This document shows, piece by piece, positions 9,354-17,927 of a DNA stretch of 64,000 bases. The notes below the pieces were generated by a model. That model did no database searches, was not told where the DNA came from, and saw only the letters and a list, made by a program, of their open reading frames with translations. The stretch comes from DASPKM01 sp035628135 (GTDB lineage Bacteria > Bacteroidota > Bacteroidia > Chitinophagales > Chitinophagaceae). The stretch covers positions 1,237,601-1,301,600 of the forward strand of contig DASPKM010000010.1 in NCBI GenBank assembly GCA_035628135.1, read 5' to 3'. The translations under genes were made by a program, and so were the position numbers. Numbering within the stretch: position 1 is the stretch's first letter; each line of letters opens with the position of its first letter.

Positions 9354-10553
9354 ATGTTAATCAAACGCAGACATTTTCTACAGGTGGGTTCTTTGGCCAC
9401 CGCCTCTTTTATGGTGCCGAAGTTTTTGAAGGCATTTGAAAAAGGCCAACTGGTGCCGCCGGGCAACAAGGTGCTGGTGATATTGCAGCTGAGCGGCGGT
9501 AACGATGGGCTGAACACCGTGATCCCTGTAAGGAACGATATTTACTATAAAGTGCGCCCGCGGCTCGGCATCGAACAATCGAAAGCCCTGTTGCTGAACG
9601 ATGAAGTGGGATTGCATCCCGCGCTCACCAGCCTGCGCGACCTGTACAACGATGGCAGCGTTGGCATTTTGAACAATGTGGGCTATCCTAATCCAGACCG
9701 CTCGCATTTCCGCAGCATGGACATCTGGCACAGCGCCAGCAAAAGCGATGAATATGTAAATACAGGCTGGATAGGCCGCTACCTCGACGCACAATGCGCC
9801 GGCTGTGATAAACCCACGCAAGCGCTGGAAATAGATGATACCCTAAGCCTTGCCCTGAAAGGTGAACAGGTAAAGGGATTAGCCATGCGCGACCCGCGCC
9901 GGTTGTACGGCACCGCTCACGAGAAATTTTTCAAGGATGTTGTGTCGCAACACAAAGATGAGGCAGGCGAGCAACCCGTTGACTACTTATACAAGACCAT
10001 GGCGGAAACCGTGGCCAGCGCTGATTATATTTTTCAGCAAAGCCGCCTGCATCCTACCAGTGCCCAATACCCGAACAGCGGGCTGGGACAGAGTTTCAAG
10101 ACCATTGCCTCGCTGATTTTTTCCGACATCAATACCAAGGTGTATTATGTTTCATTGGGCAGCTTCGATACGCATGTGAACCAGGCCGGACAGCAGCAGC
10201 GCCTGTTTACAGAAATGAACGAGGCCATCAAGGCATTTGTGACCGATCTGAAATCCAACAACCGCTTCCAGGACGTGATGCTCATGACCTTCAGCGAATT
10301 TGGTAGAAGGGTGGCGCAAAACGCCAGCGGTGGCACCGATCACGGCACAGCCAACAATATGTTCTTCGTAAGCGGCGGATTGAAACAAAAGGGTGTGTTG
10401 AACGCATTGCCCGATCTGTCTGATCTGCAGGATGGAGACCTGAAGCACAAAATTGATTTCAAGCAAGTTTATGCCACGTTGCTAAAAAATTGGTTGCAGG
10501 CCGACGATATAAAGATCCTCGGCAAGCAATTTGATTATTTACAATTCTTGTAA
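9354..10553 (+). CDS. DUF1501 protein, Tat-exported sulfatase/phosphatase-fold family
   Basis: 399 residues. The N-terminus has a twin-arginine signal (IKRRHFLQVGSLATASFMVP), so the folded protein is probably exported by the Tat system, as expected for a metal-loaded enzyme. DUF1501 features include LQLSGGNDGLNTVIP, HPALTSLRDLY, VGYPNPDRSHFRSMDIWHSA, SLGSFDTHVNQAGQQ, and TFSEFGRRVAQNASGGTDHG, with the His/Asp residues that would ligand metal in the alkaline-phosphatase superfamily. The substrate is unknown. It is co-directional with and 81 nt downstream of the DUF1800 gene. A strong rho-independent terminator follows at 10591. Confidence 0.85.
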   Translation: MLIKRRHFLQVGSLATASFMVPKFLKAFEKGQLVPPGNKVLVILQLSGGNDGLNTVIPVRNDIYYKVRPRLGIEQSKALLLNDEVGLHPALTSLRDLYNDGSVGILNNVGYPNPDRSHFRSMDIWHSASKSDEYVNTGWIGRYLDAQCAGCDKPTQALEIDDTLSLALKGEQVKGLAMRDPRRLYGTAHEKFFKDVVSQHKDEAGEQPVDYLYKTMAETVASADYIFQQSRLHPTSAQYPNSGLGQSFKTIASLIFSDINTKVYYVSLGSFDTHVNQAGQQQRLFTEMNEAIKAFVTDLKSNNRFQDVMLMTFSEFGRRVAQNASGGTDHGTANNMFFVSGGLKQKGVLNALPDLSDLQDGDLKHKIDFKQVYATLLKNWLQADDIKILGKQFDYLQFL

Positions 10554-10590
10554 ACACCAAGAAGCAACGTTTTTAATTCGTGCTTACCTG

Positions 10591-10620
10591 GTCCCGAGTT
10601 CATCGGGACTTTTCTTTTTT
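10591..10620 (+). terminator. Rho-independent terminator after the DUF1800-DUF1501 pair
   Basis: Perfect stem GTCCCGA/TCGGGAC (10591-10597 with 10603-10609) with loop GTTCA, followed by TTTTCTTTTTT. It lies 38 nt after the DUF1501 stop. Confidence 0.85.
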
Positions 10621-10653
10621 CTGCGTATTGATATTTTAGCTACGTACAAATAA

Positions 10654-10683
10654 TTACCCCGGGCATTGATGTACCCGGGGTAA
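10654..10683 (-). terminator. Strong hairpin downstream of the small protein gene
   Basis: A perfect 10-bp stem TTACCCCGGG/CCCGGGGTAA (10654-10663 with 10674-10683) encloses a 10-nt loop. It lies 27 nt past the stop of the minus-strand small gene. The following T-tract on that strand is weak (AATTATTTG), so it may stabilise the mRNA 3' end rather than act as a classical terminator. Confidence 0.6.
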
Positions 10684-10710
10684 CTGACTTAGTATTTTTA
10701 CGGAGAATGA

Positions 10711-10914
10711 TTACCATCCTTGTCTAGCGATGCCTGCTTTAATAGCTCCCAGCGCTTTTTCCTCATTCAGCAATGTCGTAAGCTTGTTGCCTTTTCCATC
10801 ATGTCCCTGGGCCATATAAGCTCCCTTTGCTGTTTTGGTAATGACGGCATCCTGTATTTCAACACCTTTTTCTTTTGTCTTTACGTTATACGCTGTCAAT
10901 TTAATTTCTGCCAT
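10711..10914 (-). CDS. Small uncharacterised protein (67 aa)
   Basis: 67 residues, starting MAEIKLTAYNVKTKEKG at ATG 10914 and ending GAIKAGIARQGW. It is lysine-rich, with the segment AVITKTAKGAYMAQGHDGKGNKLTTLLNEEKALGAI split as beta strands then a helix. It resembles short conserved Bacteroidota hypotheticals, and no function is known to me. The in-frame ATG at 10953 would overlap the AT-rich leader and lacks conservation-like composition, so I chose the internal ATG. It lies 41 nt downstream of gyrB on the same strand and may be a passenger of that transcript. A 10-bp stem-loop follows. Confidence 0.65.
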   Translation of the reverse strand: MAEIKLTAYNVKTKEKGVEIQDAVITKTAKGAYMAQGHDGKGNKLTTLLNEEKALGAIKAGIARQGW

Positions 10915-10955
10915 ACCCCTGTTTTTATGATTATTAATTGGATTTGTTTTCAAAG

Positions 10956-12935
10956 TTAAACATCTAATCGCGCATACCTTGCATGACTTTCGATGAAATC
11001 CCTTCTCGGCGCTACTTCGTCACCCATGAGCATGCTAAAGACCATATCGGCCTCTGCCGCGCTTTCGATGGTTACTTTTTTAAGCGTGCGGGTATTGGGG
11101 TTCATGGTAGTTTCCCATAATTGCTCAGCGTTCATTTCACCCAAGCCTTTGTAGCGTTGGATGCCAACGCTGTCTTCCTTGCCTCCGCCTAGTTTTTCCA
11201 CCAGCGCTTTGCGTTGCTCTTCGGTCCATGCGTAGGCGGATTCTTTTCCTTTCTTTACCAGGTACAGTGGCGGTTGCGCAATGAATACATAGCCTTGCTC
11301 CACCAGCTCTTTCATGTACCGGTAAATGAAGGTTAATATCAGTGTTGCAATATGGCTGCCATCCACATCGGCATCGGTCATAATGATGAGCTTGTGGTAG
11401 CGCAGCTTGGCAAGATTGAGCGCCTTGGGATCGTCTGCTGTTCCTACTGTAACGCCCAGGGCGGTGTACATGTTCCTGATCTCTTCGTTTTCGTAGATGC
11501 GGTGCTCCATGGCCTTTTCCACGTTCAGGATCTTACCTCTTAAAGGAAGGATTGCCTGGAATGAACGGTCGCGGCCCTGTTTTGCTGTACCGCCCGCAGA
11601 ATCACCCTCTACCAGGAACAATTCGCAACGATCTGGATTGCGGTCGGAGCAGTCTGCGAGCTTACCAGGTAGTCCGCCACCGCTCAGTACGCTTTTGCGT
11701 TGTACCAGCTCGCGGGCCTTGCGTGCCGCTGCCCTGGCTTGTGCGGCCAGTATTACTTTTTGGATGATATTTTTTGCTTCGCGGGGATTTTCTTCAAGGT
11801 GGGCTTCCAATACTTTCGAAACTGTGGAATCCACAATCCCCATTACTTCACTATTCCCCAGCTTGGTTTTGGTTTGTCCCTCGAACTGGGGTTCGGGAAC
11901 TTTTACCGATATGATGGCGCTAAGGCCTTCGCGGAAGTCATCGCCTTCTATTTCAACCTTGGCCTTTTCAAAAAGGTTTTCTCTTTCGCCGTAGTTCTTA
12001 AATACCCTTGTTAATGAACGGCGGAAGCCCGACACGTGCGTGCCGCCCTCGATGGTATTGATGTTGTTGACGTAGGAATAAATGTGTTCGTTGAAGCTGT
12101 CGTTATACATCAGCGCCACTTCAACCGCCACGTTGGTATGCTCATCCCTGCCTTCAACATAAATAATTTTGGGGATGAGCGGATTGCGGCCGGCGTTCTT
12201 GTCCAGCATTTCCACAAATTCCACGATGCCGCCTTCGCTGTAAAATGTTTTGGTATAGGTAGTGCCGTCTTCTTCAATTTCGCGCAGGTCGTTCAGCGTA
12301 ATGCTGATGCCTTTGTTCAGGTAGGCCAACTCGCGCAGGCGCCCTTCCAGTATGTCTTTCTTGAAAACCGTGACGGTGAAGATGCTGTGGTCCGGCCAGA
12401 AGTGAACGCTGGTGCCGGTTTTTTCGCTGGTGCCGATTTCGCGGACAGGGTATTGCGGAATGCCGATGTGGTATTCCTGTTCGAATATCTTGCCATCGCG
12501 CTCAACGGTTACGTGCAGCCTTGAGCTCAGTGCGTTTACGCAGCTTACGCCCACCCCGTGCAAACCGCCGGAAACCTTGTAAGTATTTTTATCGAATTTA
12601 CCGCCGGCGTGCAGTACGGTCATCACCACTTCAAGGGCAGAACGTTTCTCTTTCGAGTGCATGCCCGTGGGAATGCCTCGGCCATCATCGTGCACGCTTA
12701 CTGAATTATCCGTATGTATGGTAACGACGATCTTGCTGCAATAGCCTGCCAGGGCTTCGTCGATAGAGTTGTCCACTACTTCGTACACGAGGTGGTGCAA
12801 ACCCTTTTCACTGATGTCCCCGATGTACATCGCGGGCCTCTTTCTTACCGCTTCCAACCCTTCTAAAACCTGGATGCTTTCAGCGCCGTACCCATTGCTT
12901 GCGAGAGACTGCAATTCTTGTGTTTCCTGACTCAT
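10956..12935 (-). CDS. gyrB: DNA gyrase subunit B
   Basis: 659-residue ATPase subunit of DNA gyrase (A2B2), which introduces negative supercoils. GHKL ATPase motifs: VYEVVDNSIDEA with catalytic Glu60, DDGRGIP (83-89) and SGGLHGVG (122-129). The transducer domain follows, then TOPRIM with LVEGDSAGG (441-449) and TDADVDGSHI, and a C-terminal PRRDFIESHARYARLDV tail typical of GyrB. The start ATG at 12935 (MSQETQELQS) is supported by a TATTTTTG promoter element at 12981-12988, which overlaps the longer alternative start at 12983. The GyrB-type tail argues against ParE. Confidence 0.96.
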   Translation of the reverse strand: MSQETQELQSLASNGYGAESIQVLEGLEAVRKRPAMYIGDISEKGLHHLVYEVVDNSIDEALAGYCSKIVVTIHTDNSVSVHDDGRGIPTGMHSKEKRSALEVVMTVLHAGGKFDKNTYKVSGGLHGVGVSCVNALSSRLHVTVERDGKIFEQEYHIGIPQYPVREIGTSEKTGTSVHFWPDHSIFTVTVFKKDILEGRLRELAYLNKGISITLNDLREIEEDGTTYTKTFYSEGGIVEFVEMLDKNAGRNPLIPKIIYVEGRDEHTNVAVEVALMYNDSFNEHIYSYVNNINTIEGGTHVSGFRRSLTRVFKNYGERENLFEKAKVEIEGDDFREGLSAIISVKVPEPQFEGQTKTKLGNSEVMGIVDSTVSKVLEAHLEENPREAKNIIQKVILAAQARAAARKARELVQRKSVLSGGGLPGKLADCSDRNPDRCELFLVEGDSAGGTAKQGRDRSFQAILPLRGKILNVEKAMEHRIYENEEIRNMYTALGVTVGTADDPKALNLAKLRYHKLIIMTDADVDGSHIATLILTFIYRYMKELVEQGYVFIAQPPLYLVKKGKESAYAWTEEQRKALVEKLGGGKEDSVGIQRYKGLGEMNAEQLWETTMNPNTRTLKKVTIESAAEADMVFSMLMGDEVAPRRDFIESHARYARLDV

Positions 12936-12980
12936 AAATGCTATAGTACCTGCTAATTTTTTTTCGACTTGAAATGCCTG

Positions 12981-12988
12981 CAAAAATA
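12981..12988 (-). promoter_or_regulatory. Putative gyrB promoter, -7 element TATTTTTG
   Basis: On the minus strand TATTTTTG matches TAnnTTTG and lies 45 nt upstream of ATG 12935. It rules against translation from 12983. Confidence 0.5.
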
Positions 12989-13057
12989 CTAATTTTTAAT
13001 GGGTTCCGGGCTGTCGAAACGCATTATTTATCAACTTTTTCAGGAGAATTATCACGA

Positions 13058-14734
13058 TTATAACCGGATGCCTTTTTCCTTCAGGATAATATCCAGTATT
13101 CCGGCCGCCACGGCACTCCACGCCAGGTTAAAAAACGATTTGCCATGCTTTCTTGAGGTACTCTGCCGCGAAGTACGCAAAGCGCCGTCCTTAGGATTAT
13201 CATCCCAAACCAGGATATTGGCGAACATCGATTTAAAACCTTTCTTTTCCAGTGTGCCGCCACTCTTTTCCAGCAGGTTGATCTTTAGGTCTTCATACAA
13301 CAGCTTTACATCGGCCATGGCCCTGTTTTCTGTGCCGGAAATGGTACATTCCAGCTTTTGCAATATGCCGTCCCTGGCCTCTATAAGGGCCATCGGCGTA
13401 AGGATAGGGTTCAGCTTTTCGGCGGCCACCTGGTTAATATCCAGCGTTGCCCCAAAGCTGCCGTCGGGTTTATCAAGGGCAAACGATAAGGATGCCTTTA
13501 CTTCCGCCCCAAGAAACCGCGCGCTTAGGCTTGCTTTCATTTGCGGGTTGCGGGCAATTACCGCCGGCAGGTTGGTGACATTGCCGGCCCTGCCCGAAAT
13601 ACCCTGAAAGCTCAATACAGCAGTCTGGCCTGAATTAGGTTGGTATTCCCTGTACGATAAAGTAAAGTTTTTAAGATTTAAAGAATCGATCGATAATGGA
13701 AAATCAAGGTTCAATATTTTTTGCGATAGCACTACGTTCTTTTTGTCTTCCTTCGGCAAGGGGTAGGCCCTGTTCATGTAGAACTGCGCAGAGCCACTGT
13801 CCACATTCATTTTGCGCATGCGCACTATGCGGTCCTGCACCAGTGCGGTAACGTCGAAGCCTTCTGCCGAAATATTCTTAAGCTCCAGTGCATACCGCGT
13901 TGCCTGGAAACCGGTCTTCCTAGAAAACTCCTCCTCATTGTATCTCGGCTCGCTGTAAAATGAGGCCATTGAAGCTATGCCCTGCTTTGAATTGTATTTA
14001 AGGCCGGTCATGCCCAGCCAGTACATGCTGTCTCCCGTGCGGTGCCTGTATTCTTTCAGCTCGATGTAATAATCGTCCGCCGCCAGGCGCCTGTCCTGTT
14101 CCGTGTCGCCCGCAAAATGCACTTTGCGAAAACCCAGCCGCAGGTGTTCGATGGTATTGATGGTACGCATCCTTGCAAGCGTGTCGGCAACCTGGTAGTG
14201 TATCACCGCATCGTCTATGCTGAATAGGCCAAGCTTAAGATCTTTTACATGCTTCGAAACAAAATTGAATATGCCCGCTGGCTTGTGTGCGCTGTCGTTG
14301 CCATTGTGCTGCCTGTATTGCGTGAGATTGAATTGCGGGTTTTGAATAATCAGCTTGCCGATGTTCAATTTTTTGCTGTTCACAAATGCCAGCCATCGCA
14401 CGTTTCTCAATGATACGCTTTCTGTTTTTCCCGCAATCAAAAAGCGGGGGGCGTGGCGCGATTGACGCAAGCGGGTAAAAACCGCAGTGTCCGGGATCAA
14501 CTGCGCATTATGAATCGTGATATTGCCGCTGAATGCGTTCATGGAAACGCCGCTATACTCCAGCCTGTACAAACCATCGCTCGACTCCAATACCATTTCG
14601 CGCAAGCGCTTGTTCACCAATTTATTCAGGTATGCGTTCAATCCTATAGTACCCCCCAGCATCAGCAACAGGAAAATGCCGATCGAAATTTTTGCCCATG
14701 CCGGAGTTCTTTTGATCGCCTGACGGATACCCAT
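13058..14734 (-). CDS. AsmA-like single-pass membrane protein, uncharacterised
   Basis: 558 residues. There is one N-terminal transmembrane helix (about 15-35, KISIGIFLLLMLGGTIGLNAYL) with a positively charged preceding segment (IKRTPAW), so most of the protein is periplasmic. The rest is rich in beta strands (GLYRLEYSGVSMNAFSGNI, NVRWLAFVNSKKLNIGKLII) with the layered pattern of AsmA/DUF748-like bridge proteins. Near the C-terminus, LTPMALIEARDGILQKLECTISGTENRAMADVKLLYEDLKINLL split over two segments resembles the conserved end of that group. A final weakly hydrophobic stretch (SFFNLAWSAVAAGILDIIL) may contact the membrane. Related proteins take part in envelope lipid transfer; here that is only an inference. 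Confidence 0.65.
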   Translation of the reverse strand: MGIRQAIKRTPAWAKISIGIFLLLMLGGTIGLNAYLNKLVNKRLREMVLESSDGLYRLEYSGVSMNAFSGNITIHNAQLIPDTAVFTRLRQSRHAPRFLIAGKTESVSLRNVRWLAFVNSKKLNIGKLIIQNPQFNLTQYRQHNGNDSAHKPAGIFNFVSKHVKDLKLGLFSIDDAVIHYQVADTLARMRTINTIEHLRLGFRKVHFAGDTEQDRRLAADDYYIELKEYRHRTGDSMYWLGMTGLKYNSKQGIASMASFYSEPRYNEEEFSRKTGFQATRYALELKNISAEGFDVTALVQDRIVRMRKMNVDSGSAQFYMNRAYPLPKEDKKNVVLSQKILNLDFPLSIDSLNLKNFTLSYREYQPNSGQTAVLSFQGISGRAGNVTNLPAVIARNPQMKASLSARFLGAEVKASLSFALDKPDGSFGATLDINQVAAEKLNPILTPMALIEARDGILQKLECTISGTENRAMADVKLLYEDLKINLLEKSGGTLEKKGFKSMFANILVWDDNPKDGALRTSRQSTSRKHGKSFFNLAWSAVAAGILDIILKEKGIRL

Positions 14735-14815
14735 TCTGTTGTTTTTGTGTAAAATCTTTCAAATATCAGGCCTTGCAGACTGTGGATCCAACGCCTTGCG
14801 CTGCCAAAATGGCGA

Positions 14816-14870
14816 TTCGTCTTAGGTTCGTCTTAGATTCGTCTGAGATCCGTTCGGTGTTCGGGTTCGG
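14816..14870. repeat. 11-bp direct repeats upstream of an araC gene
   Basis: Three consecutive copies of TTCGTCTTAGR at 14816-14826, 14827-14837 and 14838-14848 (third copy TTCGTCTGAGA) are followed by two degraded units to 14870. The 11-bp period is about one helical turn. The repeats lie about 100-155 bp upstream of the AraC-family start, within the divergent gap, so they may be a binding array for that regulator. Confidence 0.7.
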
Positions 14871-14971
14871 TTTTTACGCGGCTGTTGACAGATTGTCTGT
14901 ATTCATCCTAATTGAACATTATTGGTTTTAGGTAAATTGATGTTCCCACTGTAAATTTGCCGACTCACCTT

Positions 14972-15910
14972 ATGCACACAGCTTTAGACATATTATCGGT
15001 GGCTTACAAGCAACCCATGTTGCAGGACGACCTGGAGTTGTTGCAGGAGAAAGAGCAACAGATACCGGGCTCGGTGCAATACGCTATTAAGCGCTACCGC
15101 AAGCAATCGCAGTGGAACATGGACGATGCCGGCATGCTCATTTACCATTACGAGCAGAAAGAGCCGCGCAAAAACTATCTCGAATTAAAGTTCTGCGTTT
15201 CGGGCAATGTATACTGCAAGCAGAAAGACATGGAATGCAATTTCTGCAAGCAACATGCATCCCGCGGGTGTGCAGAGCGCATCGAGAGCATGGACATACT
15301 TAGCTTTCGTTTTTCGCCGGCCCAGCTGTCGCAGTTTGTAAAGCCGCGCAAGCTGAGCGTGCTGTCTGATGATGTGCTGAACTTTACCCACGTATCGTCC
15401 TTTACCAAAATATTACCGCTGTGCGGCAAAACACGCATAGTGCTGGAAGCGCTGTTGAACCACAGCTATACCGGCAGCCTCGAAAACATTTTCATCAACG
15501 CGCAAATGCAGATGCTGCTGTTGTACAGCCTCGACTGCATGCTGGGTGAGAAAGAAGTAGAGAGTTTCAATTGTAAGTTCCTGGCCAACGAGGCAGACCG
15601 CGAGAAGATCGTAAAAGCAAGGGAGATTCTATTGCAGCACATCGGCGAGCCCATCACTATCAAGGAGCTGAGCCGCAAAGTGGCCATCAACGAATGTTAC
15701 CTGAAAAAAGGTTTCAAGGAAATGTTCGGCACCACCATCTTCGATTTTTATCAAAGCCAGCGGATGGAACACGCCAAATATTTGTTGTACGAAAAGGGGC
15801 TGAACGTTACAGAGGTGTCATTGATGCTGGGTTATTCCTCTATCTCGCATTTTTCCACTGCATTTAAGAAACATACAGGGCTGAAGCCTTGCGAGCTGTT
15901 GCTTCGCTAA
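14972..15910 (+). CDS. AraC-family transcriptional regulator with a cysteine cluster
   Basis: 312 residues. The C-terminal AraC DNA-binding domain (about 210-312) has two helix-turn-helix units: ITIKELSRKVAINECYLKKGFKEMFG, split here, and the signature LNVTEVSLMLGYSSISHFSTAFKKHTG. The N-terminal sensor contains five cysteines within 26 residues (C75, C82, C89, C92, C100; spacing CX6CX6CX2CX7C), which could bind metal or sense redox state; this is an inference. The start is ATG 14972; the upstream in-frame TTG at 14957 is less likely. The 3' end overlaps the convergent hypothetical gene by 47 nt. 11-bp direct repeats lie upstream. Confidence 0.88.
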   Translation: MHTALDILSVAYKQPMLQDDLELLQEKEQQIPGSVQYAIKRYRKQSQWNMDDAGMLIYHYEQKEPRKNYLELKFCVSGNVYCKQKDMECNFCKQHASRGCAERIESMDILSFRFSPAQLSQFVKPRKLSVLSDDVLNFTHVSSFTKILPLCGKTRIVLEALLNHSYTGSLENIFINAQMQMLLLYSLDCMLGEKEVESFNCKFLANEADREKIVKAREILLQHIGEPITIKELSRKVAINECYLKKGFKEMFGTTIFDFYQSQRMEHAKYLLYEKGLNVTEVSLMLGYSSISHFSTAFKKHTGLKPCELLLR

Positions 15911-16316
15911 GATTTGCGTGTACATACAGCCAGGCAAGCGTAAATACTATGGTGGCGGCTTCGTGGCTGCTGGTTGTTTCAGTATCCGTGAACGAAAAGC
16001 TTATCAGCGGTTTCCTGCGCTTGTCCTGCAGGTGCAGCATGTTTTGCTCGATGATATAATTGAATTTATGCTCGCCAATATGCAATACGCCTTTGCGGTG
16101 GTTTTTGATGGGATACACTTCACCGATAGTTACGCCGTATTCCGTGTTCAACAGGATCTTATTTTGCAGCAATCCCACACTGTTTAGAAAGAAAAGCCTT
16201 CTTTCAGCCGAATAGATCCGCATGGAATTATTCTGGTGATTGTACTTGACACTTGCGATTTCTGTTTTGCCATTTTGTATGGCAAAGCTGGAACGGTTCC
16301 TTACTATTGAGTTCAT
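15864..16316 (-). CDS. Hypothetical protein (150 aa)
   Basis: 150 residues beginning MNSIVRNRSSFAIQNGKTEIASV. The N-terminal two thirds look like a small beta-rich domain (SMRIYSAERRLFFLNSVGLL, YGVTIGEVYPIKNHRKGVLHI). The C-terminus has a hydrophobic, possibly membrane-associated helix (AATIVFTLAWLYVHANL). No known family is recognised. The composition is protein-like and the ATG is well placed. The last 47 nt overlap the end of the convergent araC gene, so either the 3' end or the gene itself should be viewed with some caution. It is divergent from the zinc-protease-like gene. Confidence 0.6.
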   Translation of the reverse strand: MNSIVRNRSSFAIQNGKTEIASVKYNHQNNSMRIYSAERRLFFLNSVGLLQNKILLNTEYGVTIGEVYPIKNHRKGVLHIGEHKFNYIIEQNMLHLQDKRRKPLISFSFTDTETTSSHEAATIVFTLAWLYVHANLSEATARKASALYVS

Positions 16317-16503
16317 GAAGTAGGTTTGAGCGCGGGCGAAAGGTATCTATTCCGCCACACTATTCGGGGTATTTACAATTCCTTAATAATAACTTAATGT
16401 ATTGTGTGGATAAGTTTTGCAAAAGGCTGATTACCATTTACGCTGCAGGCGGGGCGTGCTTGGCTTATTAATTGCTGTTTGTGGTAATATAAAGGGTTTG
16501 ATT

Positions 16504-17388
16504 ATGAAAAGATTATTACTGGTTGCCGCCATGGCATGGGCGCAGTTCGCCAGTGCCCAGCAAACCAACCAATGCGGCATTATCGTGCCACCCATGAGAA
16601 CAGGGTCCAGCTTTGCGTCGGTATACGAAGCAGGAAAATATGTTGAAACGATGCTCGACAGCATCAACTGGAAAGAAAATTTCACGCTGCGTGAGCAGAA
16701 CGGCATCAATAATGCGTATGCCGCCATTATACGTAACAAGCGGTACATTGTGTACGACAATAATTTCCTGGAAAACCTGGATGCCTATGCGAAAACAAAA
16801 TGGGCTTCCATCAGCGTGCTGGCGCATGAAATGGGACACCATTACCGCAACCACGTAATAGATACGCGGGGCAGTACGCCGCCGAAGGAAATAGAGGCCG
16901 ATTATTTTTCAGGTTATGTAATGGCAAAGCTAGGCGCCTCATTGAATGAAGCCATTGTAGCCATGGAACAGATCGCTTCGCCGCGCGCCAGCAGCACGCA
17001 TCCCGCGAAAGCCGACAGGTTGGCCGCCATTACAAGGGGTTGGAACTATGCAAAGGGAATGACCCCCAATCCATCACCTAATCCTGCTCCTGCGCCGCAA
17101 CCCCAGCAAAATCCGCCACCACCCGCCAACGATGCAAGCTGGATACATTTGTCGCTCTACGGCAATAACGACATGACCGTTTATTTATCTGATGACGGCA
17201 GGACATTTACCGCGGTACCATTGAAGACAACACAGCCTTTTGTGTTCAAGTTCGAAGTATATAATTATGGCTGGATGCGTTTTACCAACGACGGCCGGGC
17301 CAGGACATACCGCTTGTACCACAACCGCGACTATGCTATTGTATGGAGCCGGCGCAGCAATAGCTGGACGGTAATAGAAGTGCCTTAA
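16504..17388 (+). CDS. Secreted M48-like zinc metalloprotease with C-terminal beta domain
   Basis: 294 residues with signal peptide MKRLLLVAAMAWAQFASAQ. The catalytic region has the zinc motif HEMGH (108-112) and the downstream EIEADYFSG (129-137), whose E131 is the likely third zinc ligand, as in M48/gluzincin peptidases. A proline-rich linker follows (about 205-228, PNPSPNPAPAPQPQQ), then an approximately 65-residue C-terminal beta-rich domain ending WSRRSNSWTVIEVP. The start ATG at 16504 puts the signal peptide first; the in-frame codon at 16417 does not. The short catalytic part lacks the membrane helices of HtpX/Ste24, so it is a soluble periplasmic or secreted enzyme. The stop overlaps the convergent gene by 4 nt. 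Confidence 0.8.
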   Translation: MKRLLLVAAMAWAQFASAQQTNQCGIIVPPMRTGSSFASVYEAGKYVETMLDSINWKENFTLREQNGINNAYAAIIRNKRYIVYDNNFLENLDAYAKTKWASISVLAHEMGHHYRNHVIDTRGSTPPKEIEADYFSGYVMAKLGASLNEAIVAMEQIASPRASSTHPAKADRLAAITRGWNYAKGMTPNPSPNPAPAPQPQQNPPPPANDASWIHLSLYGNNDMTVYLSDDGRTFTAVPLKTTQPFVFKFEVYNYGWMRFTNDGRARTYRLYHNRDYAIVWSRRSNSWTVIEVP

Positions 17389-17906
17389 TTGCTTAAAGAT
17401 GTTTGTACAATGGCGGCGCTTTTGGCAAGGTAGGTTTGTGCGCGGACAAGCATTTCTTTGCCGGTTTTGTTTACTGTGCCCCAGACGTGCTGGTATTTCA
17501 GAGCGCCATCCTGGAATGCATAATAACCAGAACCCATTTGCCTGGAAATGCCTATCCAATTCCTTCTATGCTCTATGATATATATCTGGGCCACTTGCTC
17601 ATTCATAAGCCAATAATGCACCTTCTGGGTTTTTCCGGGACCTATTCGCTTGATGACGAGGATTATTATGACCTCATTTGTCTTTTTGCTGGGAACGTAA
17701 AATTCTACAGAGTCGTTTTCGGAAATTGTCACCTTTATCTGGTTTGACGCACCCTGCGACTTCAAATGCTTCCGCAATTCCTTTGAAAACTTCCCGAGAG
17801 AAAAACTGTCATTAAGTGGATTTGCCTGAAGCGCAGTTATACCTAAAAAGGACGGAAGGAATATTATCGCGGATAATATTGATAAGTAAAATACGGTTCT
17901 AATCAT
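17385..17906 (-). CDS. Hypothetical exported protein (173 aa)
   Basis: 173 residues with an N-terminal hydrophobic signal-like segment (MIRTVFYLSILSAIIFLPSF, possible cleavage after LQA near residue 27). The mature region is mixed alpha/beta and lysine-rich (KVTISENDSVEFYVPSKKTN, EVIIILVIKRIGPGKTQKV). It ends with a helical KEMLVRAQTYLAKSAAIVQT segment. I do not recognise the family. It lies 21 nt upstream of hemL on the opposite reading end: hemL starts at 19217 and ends at 17928, so this gene follows hemL on the same strand and could be its read-through partner. The stop overlaps the zinc-protease-like gene by 4 nt. Confidence 0.6.
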   Translation of the reverse strand: MIRTVFYLSILSAIIFLPSFLGITALQANPLNDSFSLGKFSKELRKHLKSQGASNQIKVTISENDSVEFYVPSKKTNEVIIILVIKRIGPGKTQKVHYWLMNEQVAQIYIIEHRRNWIGISRQMGSGYYAFQDGALKYQHVWGTVNKTGKEMLVRAQTYLAKSAAIVQTSLSN

Positions 17907-17927
17907 GATTACAGTTTTACTACGTCA

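Noticed and set aside
10720..10959. Plus-strand frame over the small gene downstream of gyrB
   Set aside because: Cys/Phe-rich shadow; the minus-strand frame has balanced composition and a good ATG.
10956..12935. Assignment as parE instead of gyrB
   Set aside because: The C-terminal RRDFIESHARYARLDV and the 659-residue length fit GyrB better.
12999..13607. Plus-strand open frame of 202 codons
   Set aside because: It lies mostly antisense to the AsmA-like gene at 13058-14734, has low-complexity Ser/Arg/Leu composition and no family features.
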